A stretch of 64,000 bases of DNA, from assembly GCA_036250225.1 (NCBI GenBank), contig JAPZLL010000007.1, positions 806,001 through 870,000 of the forward strand. The letters run 5' to 3'. This document shows, one piece after another, positions 11,101-21,545 of the stretch. Every line of letters starts with the position of its first letter. The first letter of the stretch is position 1. A program made the position numbers and the translations under genes. Source of the stretch: Cercophora sp. LCS_1 (lineage: Eukaryota; Ascomycota; Sordariomycetes; Sordariales; Lasiosphaeriaceae). Below the pieces are notes generated by a model. The model searched no databases, had not been told where the DNA came from, and worked only from the letters and a program-made list of their open reading frames with translations.

Positions 11101-12851
11101 CGATAGCTTCTCGACGGCAAACTCCCTTTCACCAGCGTATCACTCTTCGCTGCCAGAAAGAAATAGCCCTAAGAACCCAGAGGGTCCGGAAAGACGTCAC
11201 TGCCACCAAACCTAAAGCCGTCGGGCTCCAGACCGATCAGGCCGATCTTACCAGCGAGACTGCTCACCAGTGGCTCAGCTGGTCACTGGATCCTGTACGA
11301 TGAGAATACTGTTTCCTGCTCTGTTTGATGGTTTGGTCAAATCCGGAAGGCCATCCTTCGAGCGCTACAGCAAAGTGAGGATCGAGAACGCCTAGACCGA
11401 AACAAGTGCGTTGTTAGTTTGACGAGAAGCAGCCTGGACAGCAAACTCCGCGAATACCTACGCTGAAGACACACAAAAAGCAACTAGGTCTGACCTGGAC
11501 CATCGGTATGTTTGCTCTTTCGGTTGCTAATTCTCGTTGGGGGATGGAAAACAGAGGTCTTCCTGGGCCCTTTCTCATCCGAGGTGATACAGCAATAACG
11601 AGGTCCCCAGCCAAAATCCGGTTGCCTTGCCTCATAGTTTCTAAACATCTTCTAGAAAGTTGCTGATCAAGGGGGTCCGAGACTTGTGTGGCCCAACCAA
11701 GCACGGCTTCTGCTTGATAATGAGCTCGAGCGACGGACGGCTGGCACCATATGGGGAGGAGAAAGACGTAAACCTTGCTTCCGCCTCGCCCATTCAAGCC
11801 GGGCCTGATCAAGCCAAGAAGAGGACCAAAGGATTCGATACTCGTTCAAACAGCAGTAAAGAAGTTGATCGAGCTTGAACCTAACATCACAGCGCTCCCG
11901 GTATCACAACCCTACGCAGAGTTTCCCAGATCACCGGATGTCGAGCAGGACATGGTAACAAAAGCATCGATCATTTTGGCATGGGATGTAGATTGCATTT
12001 TCTCAACAGGTCTCGCGGTGCACAGCAGATGGGGCCCGGCTGTCCATACCTAGCTAACTCGAACCTTACTTCCTCCGAGACGTTGGAGCAACTCTGAAGC
12101 GCGCAAGGTCAACCCCCATCCTGCGCTGTAGGGCGCCTCACGCCAAACGACCGAGTGGGTTCAATTCCCTTAACAAGCTACCTAGAGAAAGGACGCTCTC
12201 GATAGCTCGGTCTATATCTACGCTGTCCTTTATCCTCGCAGGGCCTGGTCAGCATGGAAACCAACCTGTGTATTCCTGGCGTCGACTAGAATATACATGT
12301 TACACCTCTCCGGGGCGGGAACTGGGAGAGGACTGCCGCACCGTCCAGCGAGGAGAGGAATCTCAAACACCGGAGGATTGCAAAAATACGCACTCTTTTA
12401 CCGCGTGCAGAGGATTAGGTCGATGTTGCTCACCTTGCGACCGCAGGAGTTGATCTACAGCATCACCAGGTTTTTTTTGTGAGATATATGCTCGATGTTT
12501 CAAGCATCCAAGATACCACCTCTGCACTGTAGCTAACAATGTTTACAAATAGCATAAAGCCACCACAAGCCGGCTTTTCGTCAACGGTCACTGCGACCGC
12601 GAGCCATGTGCTGTTATCGATTTGACCCCGAATAGAGCAGGATTTGGCCGGGCCTGGTTTCAGGCCAAACGGTTCAGGTGACAGACTCAGGTTGTGGATC
12701 GGTATGCTGATGGGTTTCCCGGTTGAGAAGAGCTGGGAATAGCTGTCAGTCATTCACCAGTGCCTGTTAAGTGAAAGAATCCCGCTACATGTCACGCACT
12801 GACAATTCAACAGAATCTATGTCAAGGGTATTATTTATTTCTGTACCTACT
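8128..12851. other. Long stretch with no supported gene
   Basis: 4.7 kb upstream of the Suz12 gene and downstream of CIA1. Many overlapping frames of 60-140 codons exist on both strands (for example 9908-10261 +, 11812-11414 -, 12753-12463 -). None shows a domain, a coherent set of exons, or a frame clearly better than its neighbours. The bases just above 8127 should hold the Suz12 promoter. A non-coding RNA or small spliced gene cannot be excluded. Confidence 0.45.
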
Positions 12852-14051
12852 CTACTCTATCCTAACCTGCCACGGCCTCACAACGCCATCATCGCCCGTG
12901 GTAACCAGCATCTCTTCAACGCCCTTCCTCTCCGTTCCCGGATCAAACCGCTTACACCAGGTAACATGATTGACCTCATATGGCCCATGCGCATATTCCA
13001 CCGTGCCCAGGACCTTCCACCCCCCAGGTCCAGGTGCCGTCGCTTCCTTGTCCCCCATCTCAGTATCCCCCTCCTTCTCCTCCCGATACAATGCAACAAC
13101 CCCGTCACTCCCCGTACTCGCCACAACCCCCGTCTCTTTACTCCACGCGACCGAATACACATCCTTCTCATGCACCCTCGGCAACACCGCCTCACAAACC
13201 CAACTCTCCCTCAACTCACGCCTCATCGTATTCGGAATACCGCCCCACGGATTATTCCTCGTCTCTCCCTCATCCTCACCAACCTCCCTCCTCCAAACCC
13301 TCACCGTCCCATCAGCCCCATGACTCAACAACCTGTCCCCACCAATCACTTGAACCCCCCAAACCGTGCCCCCATGTCCCTCGAGCACCGCAACGCATAC
13401 CCACTCCCCATCGCTATCCTCCCTCCAGATGCGTACGGTATCATCATAACTCGCACTCGCCAACCACTCTCCCCCTCCTTTGGAGTCTTCACCCCACACC
13501 ACCATTTTCACATCCCCCTCGTGTTCGCTCAGAACGGCAACAGTCTCCCAGTCGTCGTCGCCTACGTCTTCCCATACCCACACACTCTTATCCCTTGAAC
13601 AGGTCGCTAAAAACTGGCCAGAGGCGGAAAAAGCAACGGACTTGACTTCGTTTTCGTGCCCTTCCAGGACGAGATCGAATTCCCAGTCGTCCCGGTCTCC
13701 GTCATCTTCGTCTGTGTTGGTGTTGTTGAAACTGATTTGTTTCTCGAGTTGGGTGTTGTTGGAGTTGGAGGAGCCGTTATACGTCCATACGCCGGCTTGG
13801 GAGTCAAAGGAGCCGGTCACCAGACGGAGTTTGCCCGCTGGTAGGGAGGGTTGCCATGCTGCGGAGCGGACGGAGCGGTCGTGCCCACCGGTTAGGGACG
13901 AGTGTTTGGAAAGCGTGGCGAGGGAGAAGATGGTGACCGAGGTGGCGTGGGGTGTTGCGAGGAGGGGGAGGGTCGGGTGGGGGATCGAGGCCCAGGCGCG
14001 TTGGTAGAGGTCTGGTTGGAAGGGCGGGAGGGGGGTTATTGTTGCGGTCAT
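12852..14051 (-). CDS. cia1: Cytosolic iron-sulfur assembly protein CIA1 (WD40)
   Basis: Intronless gene of 399 residues, starting at the ATG at 14051 (MTATITPLPPFQPDLY). Cia1 is the WD40 docking subunit of the cytosolic iron-sulfur targeting complex. It hands Fe/S clusters from Nar1 to nuclear and cytosolic apoproteins. WD-type repeats are visible: GGHDRSVRSAAWQP, LEGHENEVKSVAFS with CSRDKSVWVWE, LSEHEGDVKMVVW with SYDDTVRIW, LEGHGGTVWGVQV with GADGTVRVW, and HEKDVYSVAW with STGSDGVVALY. The last blade ends TTGDDGVVRPWQV. The protein is longer than yeast Cia1 because of acidic, Asn-rich inserts between blades 1 and 2 and between later blades. Base composition switches within the gene: the coding strand is C-rich in the 5' third and G-rich in the rest. 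Confidence 0.88.
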   Translation of the reverse strand: MTATITPLPPFQPDLYQRAWASIPHPTLPLLATPHATSVTIFSLATLSKHSSLTGGHDRSVRSAAWQPSLPAGKLRLVTGSFDSQAGVWTYNGSSNSNNTQLEKQISFNNTNTDEDDGDRDDWEFDLVLEGHENEVKSVAFSASGQFLATCSRDKSVWVWEDVGDDDWETVAVLSEHEGDVKMVVWGEDSKGGGEWLASASYDDTVRIWREDSDGEWVCVAVLEGHGGTVWGVQVIGGDRLLSHGADGTVRVWRREVGEDEGETRNNPWGGIPNTMRRELRESWVCEAVLPRVHEKDVYSVAWSKETGVVASTGSDGVVALYREEKEGDTEMGDKEATAPGPGGWKVLGTVEYAHGPYEVNHVTWCKRFDPGTERKGVEEMLVTTGDDGVVRPWQVRIE

Positions 14052-14469
14052 GGTGGCCGTATAACCCGCGGTAAATTGGTTTTGCAATTCGGGGAGGTTG
14101 AATTGGGGTTATTTGGAGGTGGAAATGGTTCAACGGGGCGGTAGAGCTTTTGTGTCGCAACTTCAAAGTGGGATGCGAATTGCCCCTCATTTTTTTTTTC
14201 CCACGCAGCGATAACGCAAAAGCTCCGAGACCGCGGGACCCCACCACCAACTGCACCCCAGACAATATCCGCAGCGCAGCGCAGCGCTCCCCTAAGATCC
14301 AAAGCCAAATACAGTGTAAAAATGCTGTTCCTTGTGTTCATCTCTCATATTTACAACCTGCCCTGCCTATCGACATTGACCCTGTCAGCAAAACCCATGC
14401 CTATGCTAACCAATCCAAAACACCGCAAACGCCCCGTTGTTCATAAAATGGAACTTTGTCTCCAGTCTT
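14052..14469. other. Spacer between clpX and cia1 (both minus)
   Basis: 418 bp that should contain the promoter and leader of cia1 and the 3' end of the clpX transcript. The tract GCAGCGCAGCGCAGCGC (near 14271-14288) is a short tandem repeat. No gene seen. Confidence 0.5.
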
Positions 14470-16310
14470 TCAAGCGCCACTCTCCCCCGCGGCTCTCAAC
14501 GCCTCAAACGTCTCCCCTTCGTTGCTCTCTTCCTCCTCGCGGATCCGCCTTTCCATCTCTAACCGGCCATCCTTGCCCCAGTACCCCGCCTTTTCGGTCC
14601 CAGCAACGCAGCCCTCGGTGATCAAGACGTACGGAGTGGGCGCATCAAACATTGGCTCTGCCAACACCCGCTCCATCTCCATCTTCAATCCTCTCGCGCC
14701 CGTCTCATTCTTGGCCGCCCGCTCTGCTATCGCATACAACGCCCTTTGTGTGAAGGCCAGCTTGCTGGGATATGTCTCAAACAGCGCCGTGTATTGCGCT
14801 ACAAGACTGTTCCTTGGCTCAGTGAGAATACGAAACAGTTCGTCTAATGACAGTGGCGACAATGCGCAGATGTTGTGCATGCGCCCGATGAGTTCGGGAA
14901 TGAACCCAAAGGCCTGGAGATCCTGCGGCGTAGTAAGGTCCAGGGGCGTGAAGGGATGGTTCTCAGGAATGTCGATGATAGGCTGGTGAGGGAGGTGAGT
15001 GTACATTTCAAAGGGGAGAAAACTCTTCCCGCCCGAGTGAGTGGCATTTCGACCAGAGCGGATCTCCGACCCAAAGCCGATCGACGGTTTGGAGACGCGA
15101 CGGAGCACCGTTTTGTCTAGACCGACAAAGGCACCGCAGAAGACGAACAAGATATTCGTCGTGTCTATGATGTACTGGTCTGATTTTCCTGCAGGCGGTG
15201 CGGAGCTGGGACCCGAGGAGCCGTACGTGCTGGTCGAGTTGCTCGGAGACCGGGAGGAGCGGTGGTCCTTGACATGGACCGTGACCTTGGTGCCTTCGAC
15301 GAGCTTGAGCAAAGCTTGCTGAACACCCTCCCCACCCACGTCCCGCCCATTGACAGTTTCCTTTCTCGCAATCTTGTCGAACTCGTCGAGGACGATAATA
15401 CCCTGCTCGGCGGCTTTGACGTCGTAATTCGCTTCGATGAGGAGACGCTCGATGCATGCCTCAACATCCTGCCCTATGTATCCGGCCTGTGTAAATGCGT
15501 TGCAGTCACTGATGGTGAAAGGCACATTCAACTTCTTGCTGAGTGTTCTGGCAGAGGCAAAGTCAGCATAGCGGACTCCAGACCACTCGGCACCACTCAC
15601 TCGAGAATATAAGTCTTGCCCACCCCCGTTGGACCGATCAGTAACAAGTTGCTCTTGTCTATTTTCACGTGTTGGGGGACACTCGCATCCTCCGGGATGT
15701 AAAATGTGTCTGGGGCGGTGACAGGCTCTTCAGGGAGCTGGTGCGTCCCTCTGACAGATTCACTGTGTCCGGGAAACTCGTCTTCGAGAGAGTAACGGTC
15801 ACTATCAGTCTGACGACGGGACTTGGTACGCGTGGAATTTTCAAACAACCACCGCCCACCTTCAACAGGTTGTGCCTGGTTTCCCCCATAGCCCAGACGG
15901 TCCTGGAGATCCCGATCCTGGGCGTATCGCTGCCGCTGCAGCTTCTCGCGGAGACGCTGGTCCTGCGTCTCGTGGTGTTGGCGGCGCCGCAGCCCCTGGT
16001 AGTGGTTGAATATGACGGAGCATATCGTCTTCTTTGCGCGGTCCTGGCCCACGACGTAATCGTCCACTCGCCGCTTCAGATCGCGCGGGTAGAACTGCGG
16101 GACGCCAAACGTCGACTTGGAGAAGATGGGACCGCGCCCGGTGTCCTGGGACGGATCATAGCTGCTCGTGAACCCGGAATTGAAGTATTGCGAGCGGCGC
16201 GGGGCCACGGCGAGGAAGTTCGAGTACGACAGGTGCCGGAGTCGGAGCCGGGAGAAGGGGTGCGTCGCGGCCGCGCATGTAGGGGCCCGAGGCCGTGCAA
16301 GGGCCGACAT
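14470..16310 (-). CDS. mcx1: Mitochondrial ATP-dependent Clp unfoldase ClpX (MCX1-like)
   Basis: Two exons, 16310-15601 and 15547-14470, joined across a 53 bp intron with a GTGAGT donor and a TATGCTGAC branch-like motif; 595 residues. ClpX is a hexameric AAA+ unfoldase of the mitochondrial matrix. The N terminus (first ATG at 16310) is Arg/Ala/Ser-rich without acidic residues, fitting a targeting peptide. The bacterial zinc-binding domain is missing, as in fungal Mcx1. The AAA+ core shows Walker A GPTGVGKT (split from the next helix by the intron), the pore-loop region AGYIGQDVE, Walker B IIVLDEFDKIA and the C-terminal domain with GFIPELIGRMHNI. An Ile-Gly-Phe loop (SIGFG, codons at 15081-15073) is present; in bacteria this loop docks ClpP. 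A long insert (about 90 residues) lies between the start of the AAA+ module and Walker A. Confidence 0.88.
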
Positions 16311-17234
16311 GTTGCCGTTATCAGTCGCAGACCATCGTTGGCGGATCCGATGCAAGAGGTCGCTTCCAAGCGTCGCTCTGCAGGTTATGCTCGAGTTTGT
16401 CTGTCACCAGCGCTGCAAAGAGCTGCAGTTCCAGGGCATAGGTCGAGGCAGAAAGGAGGTGAGAGTGGTTGGTAAGGTAGGTAGGTAGGTCCTGGTGCGG
16501 GGGTGAATCACGCTGCTCCTTGTCACCTGGAGCTGTTGCTTGCGCACTGTCCGTCCCTTGCGGCGGGCAGCGCGATGCGACGCCCCACTCAACCTTGGCC
16601 GCTAGCAAATCAACGTAGGGCCGACTCTCGGGCGAAAAGCGGGCTCAAAGGTCCAACCTTGCAGAGCAAAAGCTCCCCGCTATCGCAGGCGAAGGTTCGC
16701 CACCAATCACTCTAATCACTCAGCTGTCAGGTCATGATAGTGCAATCTACCAAGTGGGAAGGATACGATATCCGATGCATGACTTGGCGCGCGTATTCAC
16801 GGCTCCCAGGCGGCGAATACAGGGGTCTCATGCGGCGGCGTTGGGAAAAGATTGCGCTTTTCGTTGAATTGGGTTGGGGGTTGGCTCACAGGGGAGGGGC
16901 GCCATGATGTAATTGAGCATCCATGTCAACTGAAGCTCCCCTCCAGCTGCCTCAGCAGCTATCCGACCCGATCCCTCGTTTTGACGCCAACCGAGAAGAG
17001 AATTCTTTTTATTAGCAGCCTCTTCTCTTTCGGCTCCTTAGTGATCTGAAGCCGCGTTTGCTAATTCTTGCCGTGTTGACCGGTTTGGAGCCAGCGCAAC
17101 CTGATTGTTCATTTGCGCCTTTGCTCTTGCGAACTGATCAACCAACATTCCATCGGGGTTGAGCTGCCTTTTTGACACCAATTCTCCCCGAGGACTCGTA
17201 TCACCCCATCCAGGAGATAAAAGACGGTATCACC
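16311..17234. other. Divergent promoter region, clpX / branching enzyme
   Basis: 924 bp between the starts of mitochondrial clpX (-) and the branching enzyme (+). It should contain both promoters. A GGTA/GTAG microsatellite sits at about 16475-16490 in the probable clpX leader. No gene seen; frames here are short and low in acidic residues. Confidence 0.5.
16475..16490. repeat. (GGTA)n microsatellite
   Basis: About four tandem copies of a GGTA unit, in the probable 5' leader of the mitochondrial clpX gene. Confidence 0.85.
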
Positions 17235-19676
17235 ATGGATCCCATCGCTGAAGGCTCATCCAAGACGCTCGCCAATGGCGGAGCGGTCGCAAGCGACGAC
17301 ATTCCCAAGGATGGCACTGGTAAGCTTTGAAGCAGCTCATACCAGGGCTGCAGTTGACAATTGACTGACTGGGAACAGGCGTCGTCAAACTCGATCCCTG
17401 GCTGTCCCCCTTTAGCGATGCGCTCAAACGAAGATATGCCAAGGCGCAAGAATGGATTCAGACAATCCAAAAGACGGAGGGAGGGTTGGACAAGTTCAGC
17501 AAGGTGAGCTGGTTTTGGTGTTTGGTCGTGCGACGCCTTGCAGAGATGTTAATGACATACAGGGCGCCGACATCTACGGCTTGCACCAGGACAAGGATAA
17601 CAGTATCACATACCGGGAATGGGCCCCCAACGCTGTGCGGGCCTCGCTTGTTGGCGAATTCAGTGAGCATCCTTGAACACAACGTTCCCCTAGGTTGGGC
17701 TGACCGCATAGACAACTGGAATCGCGAATCACACCCCATGACGAAGAATGAATTCGGTGTTTTCTCCATCACAATTCCTCCAACCGCCAGCGGGGAGGCG
17801 GCGATCCCCCACAATTCCAAGATCAAGGTGCGTGCCGTTGCGTAAGCTGAAGTCAAAAACAGCCGTGACTTACAAGCCCCAGATATCGTTGGAACTGCCC
17901 ACCGGCGAATGGGTTGACAGACTGCCAGCATGGATCAAATATGTCACCCAAGACCTCTCAGTTTCTCCCGCCTACGATGCCCGATTCTGGAACCCACCCC
18001 CAACCGAGCAATACAATTTCAAGCATGCGCGCCCGAAGAGACCCGAGAGTCTCCGGGTGTACGAGGCCCATGTTGGCATCTCGTCCCCCGAACTGAGAGT
18101 GACAACATACAAGGAGTTCACCAAGGCCATGCTGCCCCGCATCAAGGATCTGGGCTACAACACTATCCAGCTCATGGCCATCATGGAACACGCATACTAC
18201 GCCAGTTTTGGCTACCAGGTCAACAACTTTTTCGCGGCCAGCAGTCGGTACGGCCCACCGGAGGATCTCAAGGAGTTGGTCGACACCGCTCACAGCCTGG
18301 GCCTCGTTGTTCTTCTGGATGTTGTTCACAGCCACGCTTCCAAGAACGTTCTCGATGGCCTGAACGAGTTCGACGGTACTGATCACCAGTACTTCCATGC
18401 GGGTGGCAAGGGACAGCATGAGCTCTGGGACAGCAGACTGTTCAACTATGGGCATCACGAAGTCATGCGCTTCTTGTTGAGCAACCTTCGGTTCTGGATG
18501 GACGAGTACAAGTTTGACGGGTTCAGATTCGATGGCGTGACAAGCATGCTTTACACACACCATGGCATTGGAACGTAAGTCATTGCGCCCTTTACGAGAA
18601 GTACGGTTGGCTAATGTTCCACAGCGGCTTTTCTGGCGGTTACCATGAGTATTTCGGTGCTGGGGTTGATGAAGAGGCTGTGGTTTATCTTATGTTGGCC
18701 AATGAGCTGCTCCACGAGCTGTACCCCGAGGTCGTTACTGTTGCGGAGGATGTGTCGGGCATGCCGGCTCTGTGCCTTCCGCTCTCCTTGGGAGGTGTTG
18801 GGTTTGATTACCGTCTTGCCATGGCTATTCCGGACATGTGGATCAAGATCCTGAAAGAACGGCAAGACGAAAATTGGGATCTCGCCAACATCTGCTTCAC
18901 CTTGACCAACCGTCGTCACGGAGAAAAGACCATCGCGTACTGTGAGAGTCACGACCAGGCGTAAGTTTACCCTCGCATGGCTTGCAGATCATGAACTAAT
19001 ATCAGACAGATTGGTCGGCGACAAGACGATCATGATGCATCTCGCCGATGCCGAACTTTACACCAACATGTCGGTCCTTACTCCTCTCACTCCCGTCATC
19101 GACAGGGCCATGGCCCTGCACAAGATGATCCGCCTGCTGACCCACGGTCTCGGCGGAGAGGGCTGGCTCAACTTTGAGGGCAACGAATTCGGGCACCCGG
19201 AATGGCTCGACTTCCCGCGTGAAGGCAACCAAAACTCATTCTGGTACGCCCGTCGCCAGCTGAACCTCACCGAGGACCATCTGCTGCGCTACCAGTACCT
19301 CAACAACTTTGACAAGTCCATGAACCACTGCGAGGACCGCTACGGCTGGTTGCACGCGCCCCAGGCTTACATCTCGCTGAAGCACGAAGGTGACAAGGTG
19401 GTTGTATTTGAGAGGGCCGGGGTGGTTTTCATCTTTAACTTTCACCCGACCTCGAGTTTTACCGATTACAGAATCGGGATCCAGCAAGAGGGCACGTACA
19501 GAATCGTGCTCAACACAGACTCCAAGGAACATGGCGGGTTTAATCGCGTTGATGAGGCGACGAGGTTCTTTACCGAGTCCATGGAGTGGAATGGACGCGC
19601 CAATTGCACTCATGTGTATATTCCGTGTCGGACGGCGCTTGTTTTGGCGCTGGAGTCGACCGTGTCGCAGCGTTGA
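17235..19676 (+). CDS. glc3: 1,4-alpha-glucan (glycogen) branching enzyme
   Basis: Seven exons: 17235-17319, 17379-17503, 17563-17662, 17712-17827, 17883-18574, 18625-18960 and 19010-19676. All join in phase through GT-AG introns of about 49-59 bp to give 706 residues, the usual length of eukaryotic branching enzymes. The enzyme cuts an alpha-1,4 glucan and moves the fragment to an alpha-1,6 branch point during glycogen synthesis in the cytosol. Exons 3-4 encode the CBM48-type N-terminal module (YREWAPNAVRASLVGEFNNW). The GH13 barrel has DVVHSHASKN, the nucleophile region FDGFRFDGVTSM, the general acid region TVAEDVSGMPALC and SHDQALVGDK. The late motif GNEFGHPEWLDFPREGN and the C-terminal all-beta domain are complete. 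Start at 17235 is the first ATG, in a good context (CACCATGG). Confidence 0.95.
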
Positions 19677-21545
19677 GCTGATCTGAGCCGAGCTGAGCTG
19701 GGAATGTGGTATGGTATGGTTCGGGTGCGGTATAGGGTTAGAATTGGTTACGGATTTTGTTTGATACAAAAGCAATCATTATTGGTCCTAATCGTGATGT
19801 GGCTATGAGGTGTTGAGTGAAGATGAGCCCGTGGTGTTTGTTTCTCAGTTTGACGCTGTGTGCGTGCGCCACCTTTCTACCACTTGTGGCAATATTGGCG
19901 AAGATATGGAGAGCCAGGTTGTAACCAGATTTTAATGCCAATTAGTATACCTGGTATCAAGGGACGATTGATGCTCTGTACAAATACAAAGGTTCGTCCA
20001 AGAGGTTCAAATACTCTCGAGTTAGCGTTGCCTTTCAGAACTCTAATGTATACCCATATCCTTTGACTGCCTTTCCAGGTAATAAACAAAGAACGAAAGA
20101 AGAAGAAAAAAAAAGTCGAAAAAAAAACCCAGGACCCAGATATTGCTTGATGATCACGTTACCTACCGGCTAGTGTAACCGTCTGAGCCGCATACTTGGA
20201 GAATCCAGCTCATTTCTGTAGATCTGATGCGGATGGATGATAGAATGCTAGACAGGCAAAAACACGGGACAACGCCATAAGGACCGAGAGGGAAGATACA
20301 TAAGTCAGTCTCTCCTCCAAGCCACAAACAAGTTGTCTAGCTCGCTCTTGAAATCCTTTTGGGAATTGCACTGGGGATACATTAAATGACCTGGCAGGGC
20401 ATCGATGAACGGGGCGCTGGTAGTCACAGTAATAAACCGTCGACGAGAAAGCCGTTCAACACGGCGGTGGCAGCTCACGCCGAGCCCCGCGAGCGTTTCC
20501 TTGAACTACATCCTTCAAAGTGTACAAGAGTTCGCTATAGCATAACGCCGGTGTAAAGCTCTCAGATTGGAACAAATGAAAAGAGAGCTCTGGTCGCAAA
20601 ACGTGAGATGAGCTGTTCGTCGTGGTGGGTGGGGTCAGCACTCCGCGGTGGATGGCGGGGGGCCAACGCCAACAGCGTCCCGACGACAACCTGCAAAGCT
20701 GCATCCAGCAAAAATCACGACGGCAAGTCTTACCTTAGCGATGTCACGATGAACAATGCCAAATAGCAGCTTCGCTTTCCCAACCTGTCGCGTCCTCGGT
20801 TCCGATCTCGTCACTGCTGAGGCTGTTGACGCGGCGAGGTTCAACGGCGAAAATTCGAGCAATGACACGCGCATTGGATAGCGTCCATTACTCGCCATCT
20901 CCATCTCCCAGACTCAAGGTACCAGACTTGCGATCCAGTGGGACCATGACACAAAAATGGGATTGTGTAGTCGCAGTTCATTATCCCAAGACAGTATTTC
21001 CACGTCAAAGCTGCCCAATTACCGGGTCCAAGACTCCATCAAGGTCTTCGGCACTTTGCTCAGTAAGCTAGTTGCTCAACTGCCTGTGAAAGAATGACAC
21101 GCGAAGGCAAGTCAAAGGAGTATTCATCTGCTTGAAAGGGGTAGATCCAAGATGCGACTCCAAGGTTAAGTACCCCAAAATATCATGTCAAGGCATTTGA
21201 GATCCTGTCAATGCTGAGGAGTTGAAGATGCTTGTCAAGACCACCCAGAGCGCCAACTGGATTCAAGTTGCTGTTTTCTGGTCACCTGCTTGGACACTTC
21301 GCAGATCACAGTTGGGACAAATGCAACCGAAAAATGCTTCAACGCCTATGCTGTATTCCCGGGCCCTCCTCTGTCTGCGCCGACTCGTGGCTAGATAAAT
21401 GATCGCCGCTCAACGCAGTTACTAGAGGAAAAGATTTGATTGATACACAGCTCACAAAAGAGAACTTAACTGAGCTAGGGACCCCCCGGAAACCGCATTT
21501 CTATACACAGGCCACCTATGCTCCCCTTTCCCTTTTGCCAGCCTA
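19677..21545. other. Spacer between branching enzyme and ATP synthase beta
   Basis: 1.9 kb between two convergent genes. It holds a doubtful two-exon 99-residue gene on the minus strand (20904-20562, listed separately) and A-rich runs near 20105-20130. Nothing else was supported. Confidence 0.45.
20562..20904 (-). CDS. Doubtful small two-exon gene, 99 residues
   Basis: Unrecognised. Exon 1 is 20904-20734, starting MEMASNGRYPMRV and ending at a strong donor (AAG followed by GTAAGA). A 43 bp intron (20733-20691) ends in TTTGCAG. Exon 2 is 20690-20562, ending ALFSFVPI and a stop. Both exons are in phase (57 codons, then 42 plus stop). A Val/Leu/Ala-rich stretch at the junction (VVVGTLLALA) could be a short membrane segment. 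Against it: the intron is shorter than most in this window, no clear branch point is visible, and there is no recognised domain. It could be chance. Confidence 0.28.

Noticed and set aside
11414..11812. 132-codon minus-strand frame
   Set aside because: No recognised domain, no splice support, Cys/Arg-rich composition typical of chance frames.
12158..12168. GGTTCAATTCC, resembles a tRNA B box
   Set aside because: T-stem pairing is poor and there is no A box or acceptor stem at the right distance.
12463..12753. 96-codon minus-strand ATG frame downstream of cia1
   Set aside because: Reasonable composition but isolated, no intron logic and no recognised family; could be part of the cia1 3' region.
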